This document shows positions 61,908 to 64,000 of a stretch of 64,000 bases of DNA, one piece after another. The notes beneath the pieces are model-generated. The model made no database searches and was not told the DNA's origin. It saw only the letters and a list, made by a program, of their open reading frames with translations. The position numbers were made by a program, and so were the translations under genes. This DNA comes from Candidatus Melainabacteria bacterium (lineage in GTDB: Bacteria; Cyanobacteriota; Vampirovibrionia; Obscuribacterales; Obscuribacteraceae). The stretch lies in NCBI GenBank assembly GCA_017307165.1, contig JAFKGK010000014.1:1-64000 (forward strand). Reading direction: 5' to 3'. Each line of letters starts with the position of its first letter. Within the stretch, counting starts at the first letter, position 1.

Positions 61908-63999
61908 ACAGCACCGCCTCTTTATCTCGCCCAACCTTCTTCAGATTTTCCACAAAATATTTCCCAAGAGCACGGCCAGCGTCCTTGTGATTTTGATAGT
62001 TCAGCTCCATAAGAGCAGCCTCATCATAAAACTTTTGAGCTTTCTCATACTCTTTGCGCCGATGATAAAAATACCCCAGAGCGCACAAAGTCGGCATCAT
62101 GCGCTCATCTTGCGGAGCCAGGGCTGCCTTTTGCGCAGCTAGGATCTTTTGCAAAGATGACAAAACAAAAGCATCATCAGACGCCGGTTTTGTCCAATTA
62201 TTATTAGAAAACTTGCCAAGCTCATGATCCGGCAAAGCCCCCAATATTTGCTTAATCACCGATACTGCATTTGGAGGCGTTGGACTACAGTGAGACACGC
62301 TTATATATTGCTGGCGCGTCGGTCCAGTAGTCATGTCGCAGGTTAGAGCACCATCGAGCATGCGACTGGCCATGTCCTTGCGATTAAGTGCCAAATAAAA
62401 ACTAAACGCATCAGCGTAAAGGTTTTGCAGATTATTTGATTTGACGCCATCCACCCATCTGGATCGACCGATCGCCGCTTTTAGCACTCTAACTGCCACA
62501 TCCGTGTACCCTAGAACCAGCAATCGATCCAAAATATTGACGCCTTGTCCCAACGGATACATTTGACTGCTATAACAACGCAAAGCATTGCGGGCATACA
62601 GCTCAGATCTTATGGGATCTCGAGCAAATGCCGATATCACAGCCGCCTTTAACCACATCTCGTGAGCCTGCTGCTGATTGTTGCGTTCAGCCATTTGGGC
62701 CGCCTCCACAACTGGTGGCAACTGCCTTGCGGCCTGGGCTCTGATCTTATCTCGCTCCGACATTCCAACCGATGGCTTACTCGGGTTTGGATGCCTCAAA
62801 CTATCGGGTGCCCCAATCATCCTGGCTTTACGAGGATCACTTTCCGGCATGAGCTTGTATGCGCGCTCAGCATATTGCAATCGCTTATCTGGCAGCCCCA
62901 GATCCATGCAAGACAATCGATAGCAAATGTCAGCAGTCTTGGCTCGATCGTAATTAGGCACTTTATCGGCCCACTCTAATGCTTTTTGGAGGAAAAGACT
63001 TTCATTGATTGAAACCCTAGAGTGGTGCTGCGTCAGCAACAAATAAGTGTCCGCTGCGGTCTTATAATCACCAACTGCAACTGCACAATGTGCCAAAATG
63101 AGAAAGTGATACCACAACATAGGCTCTTTTGCCTCTCCAATATCTTTAGCCATCGCATAAGCATCTGCATATTTCCCCTGATCCAAAAGCAATTTGGCCA
63201 ACAAAAATTGCAAATCGGTATTGGCCTCATATCTACCCCTCTTAAATCTAGTGATTTCTTCGGGCATAATGATCGCAGCCTTGAGGATTTTTATAGCATC
63301 CTCAGTTTTACCAGCAGAAGTATATTGCATGCAAAGCTCGCGCGTAGTGCCAAAAAAAGCCAGTGAGCGCGGCGCATTATCTTTGCAGATCTCTTTCCAA
63401 AAATGGCCAGCAGTTACAAAGTCCCGCTGTCGAGCCGCTATGCAAGCAGCATCGAGGCGAGACATGGTAGGGTTGGTGGACTTGTCAGCAAGAGCTTTAT
63501 CGATCAACCATTTAGCTCGAGGCAAATCACCAGCATAATAATACGTCAGAGCCAGCTCTCTAAGACCGCGCGCATTGAGTGGCTCGGCGCCATTGTAGGC
63601 CAACTCCGTTTGCAAAATTTCTTTTACAGATGGTGCCGCATCCACGCCACGAGCCTCATTTTTCAAAGCTTTTAAAATCTGGTTTGATAGCGCGGTCCAA
63701 CCGCGATCCTTGGCCTTACGAGCCACATGCATCAAATGGCAATAAATATTCGGCATATATGACGAGCTTTGATCGCCGGTGAAACGATTATGACTATACC
63801 GGTCGAGCAGCTCATTTGCTGCTTTACCTGCAGCAGTCTCATTGCCGGCTTTGATCGCTTTGAGCGCAGCCTCAGTTGGCAAAGGGGCCGGGCTTACCCA
63901 CATAGTAGCCGAGGCAATCGATGAGGGAAATTGTTTGGCGGTATCAATTGTTCCGATAGCATTTTGAATGTCACGCAAATGTGGGTGTTTATGCGGCAT
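61894..63999 (-). CDS. TPR protein, 5' end outside the window
   Basis: The first Met in the window is at 63999 and no signal peptide follows, so the gene very likely starts beyond position 64000. The visible 701 residues contain many TPR-like helices (RELALTYYYAGDLPRAKWLI, LLAKLLLDQGKYADAYAMAK), the family segment LDGALTCDMTTGPTRQQ (about 558-574) and a final KAQKFYDEAALMELNYQN with a basic tail. It is the most upstream of the three paralogues seen in this operon. Confidence 0.65.
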   Translation of the reverse strand: MPHKHPHLRDIQNAIGTIDTAKQFPSSIASATMWVSPAPLPTEAALKAIKAGNETAAGKAANELLDRYSHNRFTGDQSSSYMPNIYCHLMHVARKAKDRGWTALSNQILKALKNEARGVDAAPSVKEILQTELAYNGAEPLNARGLRELALTYYYAGDLPRAKWLIDKALADKSTNPTMSRLDAACIAARQRDFVTAGHFWKEICKDNAPRSLAFFGTTRELCMQYTSAGKTEDAIKILKAAIIMPEEITRFKRGRYEANTDLQFLLAKLLLDQGKYADAYAMAKDIGEAKEPMLWYHFLILAHCAVAVGDYKTAADTYLLLTQHHSRVSINESLFLQKALEWADKVPNYDRAKTADICYRLSCMDLGLPDKRLQYAERAYKLMPESDPRKARMIGAPDSLRHPNPSKPSVGMSERDKIRAQAARQLPPVVEAAQMAERNNQQQAHEMWLKAAVISAFARDPIRSELYARNALRCYSSQMYPLGQGVNILDRLLVLGYTDVAVRVLKAAIGRSRWVDGVKSNNLQNLYADAFSFYLALNRKDMASRMLDGALTCDMTTGPTRQQYISVSHCSPTPPNAVSVIKQILGALPDHELGKFSNNNWTKPASDDAFVLSSLQKILAAQKAALAPQDERMMPTLCALGYFYHRRKEYEKAQKFYDEAALMELNYQNHKDAGRALGKYFVENLKKVGRDKEAVLYGAQ

Positions 64000-64000
64000 C

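Noticed and set aside
1-64000. tRNA, rRNA genes and CRISPR arrays
   Set aside because: I looked for T-loop-like sequences in the gaps and for regularly spaced repeats and found none that hold up.

Overview
The window reads like a contig from an accessory-rich genome of an uncultured bacterium. Base composition is near balanced. Secreted tetratricopeptide-repeat (TPR) proteins, WG-repeat proteins and proteins with an LExxxFG-type repeat are very abundant. That profile is what I would expect from the non-photosynthetic cyanobacterial relatives (Vampirovibrionia/Melainabacteria, for example the Obscuribacterales). This placement is inference from protein style only; the window has no rRNA, tRNA or ribosomal protein gene. 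No CRISPR array was seen.

Region 1 (1-4.8 kb) is mobile and defence debris: a 5'-truncated DDE transposase, a foldable non-coding stretch with a closing helix and inner hairpins, a TIR-domain protein flanked by short direct repeats, a mosaic ORF made of reverse transcriptase, tyrosine recombinase and RecB-type nuclease fragments, and a HEPN-like protein. Region 2 (4.8-9.4 kb, minus strand) is a tightly overlapping five-gene operon of exported proteins: a six-cysteine-motif protein, a TonB-C-like protein, two paralogous secreted proteins and a TPR protein. Region 3 (9.5-16.4 kb) holds a large SF1 helicase with a Vsr-like nuclease tail, a Mrr-like endonuclease, small unknowns and a decayed F420-type reductase gene. 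Region 4 (16.5-24.1 kb) has three large plus-strand genes: a four-fold repeat protein, a 1209-residue TPR protein and a WG-repeat protein.

Region 5 (24.2-36.6 kb) is the metabolic core. A minus-strand run of overlapping genes encodes two universal stress proteins, a hydrogenase maturation protease, HypA, HypB, HypC, the four subunits of a group 3b-like [NiFe]-hydrogenase (beta-gamma-delta-alpha), a CoA-transferase and a cation P-type ATPase. A beta-CASP metallo-beta-lactamase gene converges on it. Together they suggest redox balancing (H2/NAD(P)H), acyl-CoA/acetate exchange, ion homeostasis and RNA turnover under low oxygen or starvation. HypD, HypE and HypF are not in the window.

Region 6 (36.8-48.2 kb) holds a WG-repeat operon with a serine hydrolase and an acetyltransferase, a disordered protein, a divergent SDR/HxlR pair, more secreted TPR proteins, an orphan M17 N-terminal-domain protein, and a second six-cysteine-motif protein in which the motif is fused to a TonB-C-like domain. 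Region 7 (48.3-54.4 kb) is a second defence-like locus, with a McrA-N/Vsr-like nuclease protein converging on an SF2 helicase, followed by a secreted serine protease. Region 8 (54.4-64 kb) has two cassette-like units (hairpin, ORF, roughly 160-bp repeat) and then a minus-strand operon of three paralogous TPR proteins with a PD-(D/E)XK-type nuclease protein embedded in it.

The observations I would follow first are the cassette-like hairpin/ORF/repeat units (55.1-57.7 kb), the shared six-cysteine motif (8.3 and 47.4 kb), the structured non-coding stretch beside the TIR gene (1.45-1.62 kb), and the nuclease-helicase loci.
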